Source: Drosophila persimilis (lineage: Eukaryota > Arthropoda > Insecta > Diptera > Drosophilidae). From it: a stretch of 64,000 nt of DNA. Position 1 is the stretch's first letter; every line of letters starts with the position of its first letter. The stretch is taken from contig NW_020825361.1 of assembly GCF_003286085.1 (NCBI RefSeq), positions 248,001 to 312,000 of the forward strand. The letters are read 5' to 3'. The notes beneath the pieces are model-generated. The model worked only from the letters and a program-made list of their open reading frames with translations. It was not told the DNA's origin and made no database searches. A program made the translations under genes and the position numbers. Positions 47,601-59,697 of the stretch are shown in pieces.

Positions 47601-50600
47601 AAAGTATGCTATAATTTTGTGCTTCTCATCATTTCTGCTTGTTTTTTCTGCATCGCCTGCTCTTAGATAATGTTTTCACTCATTTTTTTTGATTGCAAAT
47701 CAATATGAAATAAGTAACAAAACTCTACCACAAGGAAGCTCTCATTTTGTCGGCGACTCTACGCTTTATTGCTTGTTTTTGTGTCCCTTGAGACTCTCTC
47801 TCTCCCAGCGTAACTCAGCAGTACTTTTCCTAATGATTATTGACAACATTTGAAGGGGTATAAGTTTTTCTTTTCGCCTTCAGTACTTCCGGAGACTCCT
47901 TATCTCCCTCTATCTCTACATCCATGTTTTCGTTTGTATCTCTCAACCTGAAAAATACATGTTTTACTTATATCGCATGAAGCCAAATGTATATTTTGGC
48001 CACCAAAATACTCTGTTTCAAATCATTTAAGACACTGTTTCAGCGACTTCTTAGGCGACTTTAAAGGAATCTTTTGCCCAATCTCTGAATCTGTTTGCCC
48101 CAAAAAGTATGCTATGCTTTTGGGAGCTCTCATCATTTCGTGTTTTTATTCCATGTGTGTGATTGCATTTCAATGGCTGAGAAATGGTTGGGGAAATGCA
48201 CCCAAGGGAAGGCTTATCCACACTTATCCCCCCTCAACCGCTCCCGAAGCTTAATGAATTTGTCAATTTATGCACATGATCGCTTCGGTGTTGAGCTAAC
48301 AAACCGCCGGAAATCCCCTGTCAAGTCGTCAGTCGGCATCAGCATCATCCCCACTCATCGGGCTTACAAACAGTTACAAACTACAGACAGGAGCAGAGAA
48401 ATGGAGGAGCGGAGCGGAGCAGAGCAGGAGTCACGTTCAAGCAAATCTACTTAGCATAAACCAATTCACCCACACAGAGAGACAGCACACACGCATACAG
48501 ATACAGACACAGATACAGAGAGGGACAAATAGAGAGACTGACACACAGAGAAATGCTGGATGAAAGCATTTATTACAGGGGAGTGGCACAGGCCAACGGT
48601 GGCCCAAGGAAATGTCAACTGACAAACAGCGAAAGCCAAAACTGATTATGGCTTCCCCTTCGAGACAGAAACAGAGAGGGGGACATTCATTGAGAGACAG
48701 GCAACACAATCTGCACTTGCAAATGAACAGAAAGATACACATGTGTGAGTCTGTACACTCGGAGAAATCGGGATACTCCAAGTGTCCATTTCTGAAGCGG
48801 TGGATACCTTACCTACCTTCCACCATCTGAAACAACATCATTCTGTGGCAAAATCTTAGAGAAATATCTCGTCTACCCCATCGCAGAATCCCTTCCTCTC
48901 CCAGTGTGGCTTTGCGGCAAAGTGTGGGCTTTCAGCTCTCTCTCGGTAAGACCATCACTATGCAAAAAAAAACCCGAAGTATTTCCATTTGTGTATCTTT
49001 CTCTTGAAGTGCACTGCCCTTCCAGCAGCAGCCAAAGTAAATTTGCTCCCGCAACTAAATGAGAAATAAAGTTTAATTTGTAAAAAACAAAATAGAGAAA
49101 TTGCTGGAAAGAACAACAATGAAAATTAAAATACAAAAACACCAGCGACAGAAGATGGGTATCGTGACGGGCGGGGAACCCCAGCCGAAGTGAAGAAAAA
49201 AAAATTTAAGCCCCTGCTCTGGCGCCCAGTCACGTAGTAGTCGGTGCTGCTGCTCCTATGATGTGCCGAAAGGGGGTGGCGCTGGAGCTGGAGGATTGAG
49301 CTGCTCTTTATAAACAAATATTTGGATTTAGCAACGAGTCCTAGTTGGCGCAGTACTGCGAGGACGAGTCCTAGGAGGGGACGCGTATGAAAAGCAATGA
49401 AAAAGTAAGGAAAGCAAAAAAAAATGGTATTTCCAGGCGGAATTTTAGGCAGTCTCTATGTCTGTCTTCTCTCTAGTTTACGACTTTTACTACTTTCACC
49501 CTCCCACTCTCTCTGTCCCTCTCTCTCGTTCTCTCTTGGCGCCCATTCCTACAGCTTATGCAAAACCGCACCCATATTGGAAGGCAAAAGTGGGGAAAAG
49601 TGGAAAAGGGGATTACTTATCTTTTAGTTTTCATTTAAATATGAAGACCAAAATTGTACACACACGCAGTTCGGTGTCTTGCCTACTCTCTCGCACCTTT
49701 TCACTGGCTTTCTGTCTCTCTCTTTCTTTTTTCACTGATTTTATTTAGCTTTTACTTTGGCCTGCCATCATAGATAAAGGGGGCTGTGGTAGTGGGACTC
49801 TAGTTTTATTTTCACGCAAAAATTCTTCCTTTTTTCAATTGAGAAAGAGATGGAGATAGAGTGAGAGAGCGGATAGTGGATTTTGCTGTTATTTTCAGTT
49901 TCGCTTACCATTTTTGTTCCTTGAATTTTTTTTCGCTGTTTTGGTTCGACAAAAATAATTGGATTTACACCCAAAACCAAGAATCAAGATGAAACCAGAG
50001 AAAGTCCACACACAGAAGCACAGAGAAGGAGTGAGAGCGAGAGGGAGATGTCGTCATTCGGTTGAAAGAATGCGGAAAAACACAGCAGGGAAAAGGGCCA
50101 AAAACCACCAAATTGAAGATATTCATAAGTGAAATTTTGTAATTCAACTGGAAAATTGGGGGAAAGAAAAAGAGAAAGCGGGAAAAAGTATTCGAGAAGA
50201 TGGGAGGAAAATAAACTTCTTGTGAAACTTCTCATACCCTTAAAGGTAATCCTTTATTGGATTTGCGTTTAAGCTTGAGAGAAGAGTTCTTCTGAAAGCA
50301 TCCCACGTTCTGTAGTGCCCAAAAGATCTAGTCCACAATGGTAATGTAAACTATCTGTATATATGTTTGTGTCTATATAATTTGCCATCTATGTAGATCC
50401 TGCACACCGATGCTAATCGCACCCACAGATTACGAGATACCCAGAATCCAAAACACAAATCATATTTATAGTAATATTCAGATATTATGAGCTTAATTAT
50501 AATTAAATTGAACCAATTTTTTAGCTCCGCAAACCGGCGTCGACACTCTCAATTCCTGGCTCGATGAAAACACCTTCCATTGCGAACCGGGAACAGATCT

Positions 50601-53600
50601 CATCTGGATGCAACGAAGAAGCGGCCGAGGCACTAGTGGGTATCCACTCAGACTACCCTAGGTATGAAATGTATGTATAGCCCGATCCAGAAACCCCATC
50701 GCAGATCCTAGAGTACCTAGAGTATGTATACACCTATAAGCCTGCACTCATAATCAAAAACCCAACCCATCCACCATCCACAATCCTCGACGAACGCTAG
50801 ATCGACGCTAGAGGTCTGCATGGCTACAAGCTGAATGAGCCCACACATTCATTCATTCATTCGCATTCATTTTAAAAAGTACAGGGGGATTATGATGAAT
50901 ACATTCATGCAGACCGAAACAAAAAAAGCCGAATCTCCCAAAGAGATAAAGCCAAATGCTACTGAATGCTTGACCCTCAACGGATTAAAATTCAAAATAT
51001 TTTACATTGAAGATATAAGTACCGATACGGACACAGAATAAAAAGGTATATGAAAAAGGTATATGAAAAATACACATGATTCTTATATATTCTTACGGTC
51101 TCCATATCTTTCGCGTGTTCCTGTCGTAGATGAATTCTGTCTTAAACGTGATTCGAACCCGTTTCGAACGATCATGTACCGTGTCGCTATTCCCTCAAAG
51201 GTCGTGTACATTATCCGAACACTGATTACTCGCTGCAGCTAATCGTCTGTTACACACACGTTGGTATAGGTCTTCTCTTGTGTATACTTTTCCAAGTCAA
51301 TAAGTACTTTGGTAGGGTCTCGAGGAAACGTTGGCTTCCGGGAGAGATAATAATAATCCCCTTGGCAAGGTTATTAAAAAGAAAAAGCGGACAGGAAAGG
51401 AGAAGTTTTAGCAGGAGAATTCCGTTTCAATTTTGAACACTCTAAAGTCAATTTCTCTTACGAATCCCCCCACTGTTCCGGCGTCCGGCGTCCGACGTCC
51501 ACTGTTTCCCATAAATCTCTATGAATGTCGTGGACGGAAAGATATTTTCCCAAGCAATCACGTTGGCAATTTGGCACAGTTCAGCAGTTTATAGAGAGAC
51601 AAATGGTGGCAGGAGAGGGGAGAATGGATAGCAGGAGGCCGACTATGGCGGACTATGGCAATGGCTATGGGATTCGAGAACGAGGACAGCCTCCACTGTC
51701 CACCCCTGTGCCATCTCATACTCTTGGCCACCGTGCTTCTGTTTATCTGTGTGTGTGCGTTTTCATTTGTCAGCAAAATTTTTATTGGCCATCTTTTGCT
51801 CATCCATATGTACGAGAACGAGTATGATTACGAGTATGTGCTTACGTGTGCCACTGTGCCCGTGTGTGTCAGTGTATCCATAAGATACAAATTGATATGA
51901 CACATTTAGAAAAGAGCCTGAGCCGGAGCCCCAGCGGTAGCCATAGCCATAGCCACAGTTGGAGCCACAGCCACAGCGAAAACACACAAATCTGTCATTC
52001 AGAATAGCATTCAGGATTTATTGAGGTGCAGACCAGAGTTCCAGCGGTGCGCATTTCGATTGAGTTGGGTTGACTTGGCCCCCACCCCTCCAGGCCTCTA
52101 GCCGGTCACCCGGTCACAGCGCCTCCTCCTCCCATATACAAGGATATCTCCCAACAAAGTGGTCCGTGGAGCGAGCCACTTAAGCATTAGTCAGCGATCT
52201 GTGGGGTTCAGGCATATGCAAATGCCACTCGAACATCAATTCAGCGTACGAGATGTAAGGATTCATTAGGATGTTAAGACGTAGCCTTGGCAACTGGTTG
52301 GAATGGAGAAATGGAACACGATAAAGGCGGCTAAAGTGGCAAGGGAACAATTAAAGGATGTAGAACGGAATGGAATAATATTGAAGATGGACTTTATGGT
52401 GCTTTTGAGGAGACAGGAGGAGGCAATCAGAATGAGATAAAGTGAAATGTGTTGGAATACAGGAAGCAATCAGATAGCAATGGACTGCCAATGGACTCAC
52501 GTCGTCGTTGAATGGACTATCCATAACATCTCCTATAAGTATCCCTAGAAAACCATCAATCGCTAGACCTATAGAAGAAAAGGGAAGGCTGAATATCATT
52601 AGTTCTTTGTGGAAACACCTTACGTATAGTCCCCTAATAGTCCTAGCAATCGATCTATTGATAGTCGAATGAATGAATAAATGGATGGGAGTGGGGGTTG
52701 GCGAGTGTGCGCTTATATATTGGAGACTGGAACACAGAACTCATGGCACTTTTCCCACCCGATTTGCATTCATAGGTATATGGAAGAACGTGCTCTTACT
52801 GGCGGCAATACGTCCAGGAAGCCATCAACAAACTCGGCCAAACACAAACCCAATGTGGGCTATCGCCTGGGCAAGAGGAAAGCCCTCTTTGAGAAGCGCA
52901 AGCGCATCAGTGACTATGCCCTGGTGATGGGCATGTTCGGCATCATCGTGATGGTGATTGAGAACGAGCTGAGCAGTGCCGGTGTCTACACAAAGGTAAC
53001 TAGAAACCAGATACTGTCCGATGATCATCCCACCACAAAATATCACAAATATATAATTTTATTTTCTTTTTCTTGGTTTGTTTGTCTTTGCAGGCATCGT
53101 TCTACTCGACAGCGTTAAAAACCTTAATATCTGTTTCGACTGTGATTCTTTTAGGACTTATAGTAGCTTACCATGCTTTGGAAGTGCAGGTGAGAGTGAG
53201 TGAAACATTGTATTATCTTTTCCAGATGTTATTTGATGTGTTCTTGCTGATGGTCGTCGTCATCGTTAACTGTTTTTAACGTTGCCGTGCCGTCACTCTC
53301 GCTCTCACTGTCACTGTCATCTCTATATATAACCGATACCCGGAATCCGCCCGCCTCCATACCATGCTGTTCCCCAGCCCCGCTCCATTCCAATGTTTCC
53401 CGTTCCTACTGTCTCACCATCTCATCTTGGTTTCGTTTGTTTGTTCGCTTGTTCGTTCGTTTGTTTGTTTGTTCGATTGTTTGTTTGCTGTTTTCAAACA
53501 TTTTCTCGTCTCTGGTTTTTGATTTCCGTTTCCCCCTGTTTCCCCCCGTTTCCGTTTCCCGCTGCCCGTTTCCCATTTGTGTGTTACCTTTCCCTCCTCC

Positions 53601-56600
53601 CGCATATTTTGGGCAAGTGAATGGGCGAGAGCGAGAGAGAGATATTTACTCCTGCATGCATGTACCGTTAGAGAACATCCAGAAGAGAAGTGGAGTGCGA
53701 GTGAGAGAGAGCGCTAGTGCGAGTGCGAGTGCGAGAGTGAGAGAAGAGTGAGAAGAACGAGTGAGAAAGAAAACTGCGTTTCCGTTTCCGTTTACCCATT
53801 TTTAACATCTTCCACACACACAACCCGTCCACAACCCCCTCTCAATCTCTCACCCCCAGCCTACAACCCCACACTCTTTCTTTTAATTCCCCTCCTTCAA
53901 CCCACCCGCCAAAAAATTTCGTTTATCTCTCGCTTCATTATATCATTTCGCTGGCCATCTTTCAATCATATTCGGACTTCCTTTTGTTTTCGAGAATCCC
54001 CACACCTTACCCCCTTCCTGTCGCCCGTTCCATTGTTTCGCTCAGCGAACAACCAACCACCCACCCGGCACCTCATTCCAACGCCAGAAACCAGAAGATC
54101 CGCGCAGGAAGCAGAAACATTGTACATACAGTTAACCATTATTCATTCACAAAACAAACAAAAATCACCTTAACCACCACACCACTCTTTTCACCACAGT
54201 TCCACAATTTCCTTCTTCTTTTTTGGTCCACCCATGCGCTTTAATCTTTAATATTTAATCTATCGATTATCGAGTACCAGCGAAATCGAATTCCAAGCTA
54301 AGTCGAATGAAATTTTAAACTCAATTTCTCGTATGTTTTCCTGTGGTCCGATCTATAGTAGGGGCTTTTGGGAACGTTTCCTTCAATTGAGAAATATCTC
54401 TGATATAAAATCCAAAGCGTTAATCAAATCGATACTTGATCGCGATTATTGTCCGGCATTAAATGTTCCGTTCCGTTCCGTTAACATAGCGTTCCATTTC
54501 ATTCGTTTCGTTTTGCGATCGATACAAAAAACTTTTGGCCCCAGCATATTACAGCATTCCATTCAAAAATCGTTCGTTCTCGTACTCGTTTACCTCCAAT
54601 ATGCGCTTCCAGTACCAGTTGCATGTACAGCACCATAATTTGTTTCATTTTTGGTCTTAAAACTATGATAACCAATGATGATATATGATCATATCTATAT
54701 ATATATATTTATATATATATATACTATATATACTCATAATATAAACAATTTCCACTTCTACTTCCTCTTGTTCTAATTAATTAATTACTTATTGGTTTTG
54801 TGTTACATTTTTCTCGTTTCGTTCAAAAACTAACTAACCGCAAAAAAACAAAAACAATTAACAAATACATATAAAAACCAAAAACCAATCAATTTTATTC
54901 TAGAAATTTGTTAACAATTAAATATCTAGCGTAGCATGAGTTAATTATCAACATATGCATATATTATTCTATATATAATTCCCCTACCGATTTGTCCTCA
55001 ATCTGAATGAAATCTCACATGAATATTGTAGAAATCGGTATGGGAATTCTTTGTTCTTCCTTGTTGGAATCTAGTTGAAATTTTTCGTAGAAAGCATGGG
55101 AGCATATACAAATTTGGCTAGTACGTAACTCTGTTGACTATCTCTGAACATGAACCGAAACATAAATATATATATATATATACTTATATACTTACTACAA
55201 CTACAACAATTATTATCTACTAGCATACATACAGTACTACCGATAAAGACTCAATGAGATCTCAATGAGAGCCGAAGAGAAGTGGAAGAAGATAACCCTC
55301 TAAGCATTTGTTAGCTTGTGTTGGAATCGAATTCTAAAAAATTGTGAAAATAAAAAATGAAAAAATGGAAAATTATAAATAAAATCGGAATAACTGTGAC
55401 TCTCTGTGGGGGCAAAGTCCTGTGTTCAGTTATCGAATTGGATTGGTAATTGATGTCGATATCGATATCTACACATGCATATCGCTATCGGTAGTCCGAA
55501 AATCAATCTCGCAATCGAATCGAAATCGAATCAGCAAAATCAAAACAAAAACAAAAAACCAACAAAACTCAACAACAACAACCTCAACAACTCTCACAAC
55601 GCATCCAACCATTTCCATGTCCATGATTCAATCAATCAAAAGTCAGGTCATTCGAATCAATTGTTCAATCATCGATCAACGATCAGTTTGTCAGTCAATC
55701 AGTCAATCAACCTACCAACCAACCAACCAGTCAGTCAATTAGTTAATATATATATACTCTCAATTTATATATACAAAAAAAACCAAGAAAACCCACCCCC
55801 CCCCCCCGCCCAATCTCATAATTCGTATTCTTCACACAATTTGTTCTCTCTCTCTACAAAAATATATAACTCCGATTAAATGTTTATATATATAAACCCT
55901 CCTTAAAAAATTTTTGTTGATGTTTACAAGTAAAAATTTAATATGTAATTACCTTCCATTATGCTTTGCAGAATTCAGTAAGTAATACTTATTATAATAT
56001 CTACCATACATACTTCAATATTTGTGAGTAAATCCAAACAAACAAAATACCAAAAAAATACCAAAAAAAACAATTACCATGCATAGTGTAATGTACCATA
56101 TACGGAAGCAACCAAATACCAAAAACCAAACAGAACATATGCCTAGAGTAGCAACAAAAACCATAGATCGTACTTAGAGCAGACGTACTCGTATATATGT
56201 ATATCTATCTGTATATATGTATGCATATGTATCTCTCTGTGGACGTGTACGTGTACGTGTACGTGTACGTACGAGTAGTGCCAAACGGAAGACAAAAGCA
56301 AGCGGCTGCTAAATCGATGTTTAGTTGAAATCGCGTAACAAAAAATCGTTTGTATAGTGTACAGTGTACAGTGTATATAAAATACTTACTCAAGACTCTA
56401 CTCAATTTTTGATTTCAATTTTTATGTTACGTTTCCCCGTCAAATACTATAAGCCACAACAGCTACAGCTACAGATACAGATACAGCAACCGAAACAGAT
56501 ACAGATACAGATAATACAACAAACACGCTGTTCAAGGCAAATGCTTGGCTGATATGAACAAATTGTGGCTTAAATTGCACCCCTGAAACTCACTCAACCA

Positions 56601-57476
56601 CCGAACCACCGTCTCTCGCAACAACCTCTCCCGTTGGCATTGTGTGAAGCCCCAGAGTGCTGCACACATGCAGGCCGATTGGTTAGCCTTAGGCAGGGAC
56701 TCTTTCTATATAATTTGAACATTTCAAATACTCATTATTTATGGAGCAATTATCGAACGCATTTTTAATTTCGAATCCGTCTAGAATGAATTTATAAATT
56801 GAATTTTTGTTCGGTTTCTTCTTGCGGATTTTGTTTTTGTCTTTCGCGGAATTCAAAAGATAAAACTTGATTCCACAAAGTCATTTCAGTTTAATGTGTT
56901 TCTAGTTCCTGTTTTCTGTTTAACCAATCGGTTTGCATACATAATCCCACAATGCATACAACATACCAACATAGCAGCATACCAAACACATACATACATA
57001 CATATGAGCATTCCCATTGCTAAGTCGATACGATACTGAATTTTGCAATCAATCCAATCCAATCGATATGTGTATCTATCAAGCATCAATCCCCAATTCC
57101 ATTCATCACCCAAAGTTTGAGAAGCTTGGAAGAAGATTTCAACACAGGACTTTGTGACTATTTTGCCGTGTTGAAGTGTTGTTTAGACCTAGTGGAGCTC
57201 TAGGATAGCAGCAGATCGATGGGCGATGACCGTGAACTCGACTATCGATTCGATTCAATTCTATCAATTGCCGTGTGTCCGAGTATCCGAGTATCTGAGT
57301 ATCCGCGTATCCAATCAGTCGGCTTAACTTGCGAATGCTTCATATGCAATCAGAATACAATAACCACACACCAATTATAACTCGAACTCAAAATCAAAAT
57401 GCACTGACTGTTGTGCCACTGATAGACATAGATGTTGTACATTCGATTTTAATCTACTATACTCGTTCATACATAC

Positions 57477-57520
<44 letters not shown>

Positions 57521-59666
57521 TGTATAGCTGTGTAATTGAGCTCTGTGTTGTCCCAACTGCACTGCTCCTGCTCGTGTCTCGAATACTTACCTATAATGAG
57601 AGTGAGTCCTTGAAGGAGTACTCGTACTCGTACATGGCAATCAGGAAGCGTCCCTGGCCCTGGCCCTGGCCCTTGCCCTTGGTAGCGGCCCCTTGTGTTG
57701 AGTCTTTAGGAAATGATTGGGTTCCGATACCAATTTGATTTGATAGCGAAAATCAAAACAGAAATATACGAAACCAAATCCAAATCGAAATCGAAAGCGA
57801 AATCGTAATGAAAATGAAATGAAAAGGTAAAACAGAAAAGAAAAAGAAAAAAAACAAAATAAATAAATAAAGAGAAAATCAAGAATGATATCGAGTGAAA
57901 TGTGCTAATTACACGTGAACACGCACGCTGCTTTCTAGTAAGTACTTGCATCTTACACATAGACACACACATTTACCCCGCCCCCCCCCACACACACACA
58001 CACACACACACAACTAGATACAAAAAATATGGATAAAAGCAATGCCTGGATATGCCGCACACATGAGAGACATGGAATCACGGAATTTCGGAATTTCGGA
58101 GAAGCTTCTTACAACCGCTTACAAAACTTGAACTTGACTCAGGGTTTTGCTTCCCAGCTACGTACAACCACAACTGCACCAGTAACACCACCACCAATAC
58201 CAGCACCACCACCACGACACCTACCATTGACCCACACACACACTCAGATGCACCACACACCCACACACCACACACCACTCAACACACACACACCTCATGG
58301 ACGTTGTACTTGTCAAATAATTCATGCTCGTATATTTGAGTGTAATTCATTTTGTTTAGTCGCAAAAAAACTATCGAACCGAATCAATAAATCTCCAATT
58401 ATAATTAATAAATCATATACTTGTTCTCTTTTCTTTCTCGTCCTTCTTGTTTCTCTCCATATCTGTACTTTTTGCCTTCGGTTCGTTTCGGCGCACACCA
58501 TGATAATAATGACTATATATGCGATACGAAATGCAATCCAAAATGCACTCCAATCTAAATGAATTACATACAAAACCCAATCGAATCGAATCGAATCGAA
58601 TCGAATCGAATCATATCAAATCGCAAATGACTCGCGAATAAAATTGCCATCGGTCTCAGTTATTCATGATAGATAACTGCGCCGACGATTGGAGGATCGC
58701 AATGACATGGCAACGAATTAGTCAAATAGGGTTAGAACTTTTTATATGCGCTATACATCCAATTCCTGGCGAATACTATTTCCAGTGGACGACGAAATTG
58801 GCCAATAAGAATAAAACAATTGGCACCGAAATGGTGCCATATGACGTAGCTTTATCATTACCTATGTTCCTTCGATTATATTTAATATGCCGCGTAATGC
58901 TGCTGCATTCAAAGCTATTCACAGACGCATCATCACGGAGCATCGGCGCTCTCAATAGGATTAACTTTAACACAAGGTATGTCACAGACACCCCCACAAC
59001 CCCATCCAACCCATCCACCCCTGCACGTTGGTATGTACAATGTACATACATACATAAGTCTATTCAATTATTCAATCGACCTCGTCGAGTATATACTCGC
59101 TGGTCGCTAATGGAAAATACTGTAAAGTAGGAATGAGCACACAATAAAAAAGTTAAACAAAATGACTGTAACACTGCGGAATTAAATATCTGGGCCAAAG
59201 GAAGATTAACCATTTCATTATGTGTAGTTTCTCCAAAGTTACTCTTCGTTAGACGTTCCTTAGACACCATCAGTCGTAGCCAATAGTCACAGAAAATGAT
59301 CAATATCCGTACAACAATATACAAGGATGCGAGCACTTATTTATCTAAAGCTATACTCCATGTCCGCTTGCTTTCTAACTCGTTGAGCACCTGTCTCTCA
59401 GCTGGTATTCTATTTGTCTGTTCAATTATCTCCAGCCTCCGTCCATCCAACTGTCTGTTAACCTTTCCGTCCGTTTGTTCGTCTGACCTTCACTGTGTGT
59501 GTGTCCGTCCATCCGTCAGACAGTTCCATCCACCTGTTCATTTATCTGGCTGCCCCTCGCTCTGGCTGTCCACACATATCTGTGTGTGTGCTCTGGGGTC
59601 TAGCTGTCCATCCGTCTTTACGGCTTTGTCTGTTTTGAAATTAGGTCTCTAGCTCTGCCCTGTCTA

Positions 59667-59697
<31 letters not shown>

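Larger units (their letters stand above)
37601..50524 (+). other. Second part of the 21-kb SK intron
   Basis: No SK exon or other gene recognised. Contains a purine-rich tract 40080-40560, (GA)14 at 41881-41908, duplicated AT-rich units 43297-43440, (GA)n 44627-44648 followed by GGAAGT units 44696-44745, a G-run 45410-45435, CT tract 47188-47233 and a diverged direct repeat 47600/48103. The acceptor of exon D ends at 50524. Confidence 0.55.
53190..58659 (+). other. SK intron F-G
   Basis: Contains the microexon candidate (55972-55977). Otherwise repeats: GTTT/GTTC 53435-53490, GAGTGC 53700-53738, A-rich CAAAA tract 55530-55600, C-run about 55794-55807, GTGTAC hexamers 56241-56272, (TA)n 57481-57512, (CA)n about 57988-58012 and the pentamer TCGAA 58579-58612. 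No other coding sequence recognised. Confidence 0.55.

Noticed and set aside
51140-51200. tRNA-like T-arm (GGGTTCGAATC on the minus strand)
   Set aside because: The 3' stem does not pair and no D-arm or anticodon arm can be placed around it.
57590-57690. Minus-strand coding-like tail ending [19 protein letters not shown]
   Set aside because: Built on CCCTGG and TACTCG short repeats; no open frame or splice acceptor upstream to support it.
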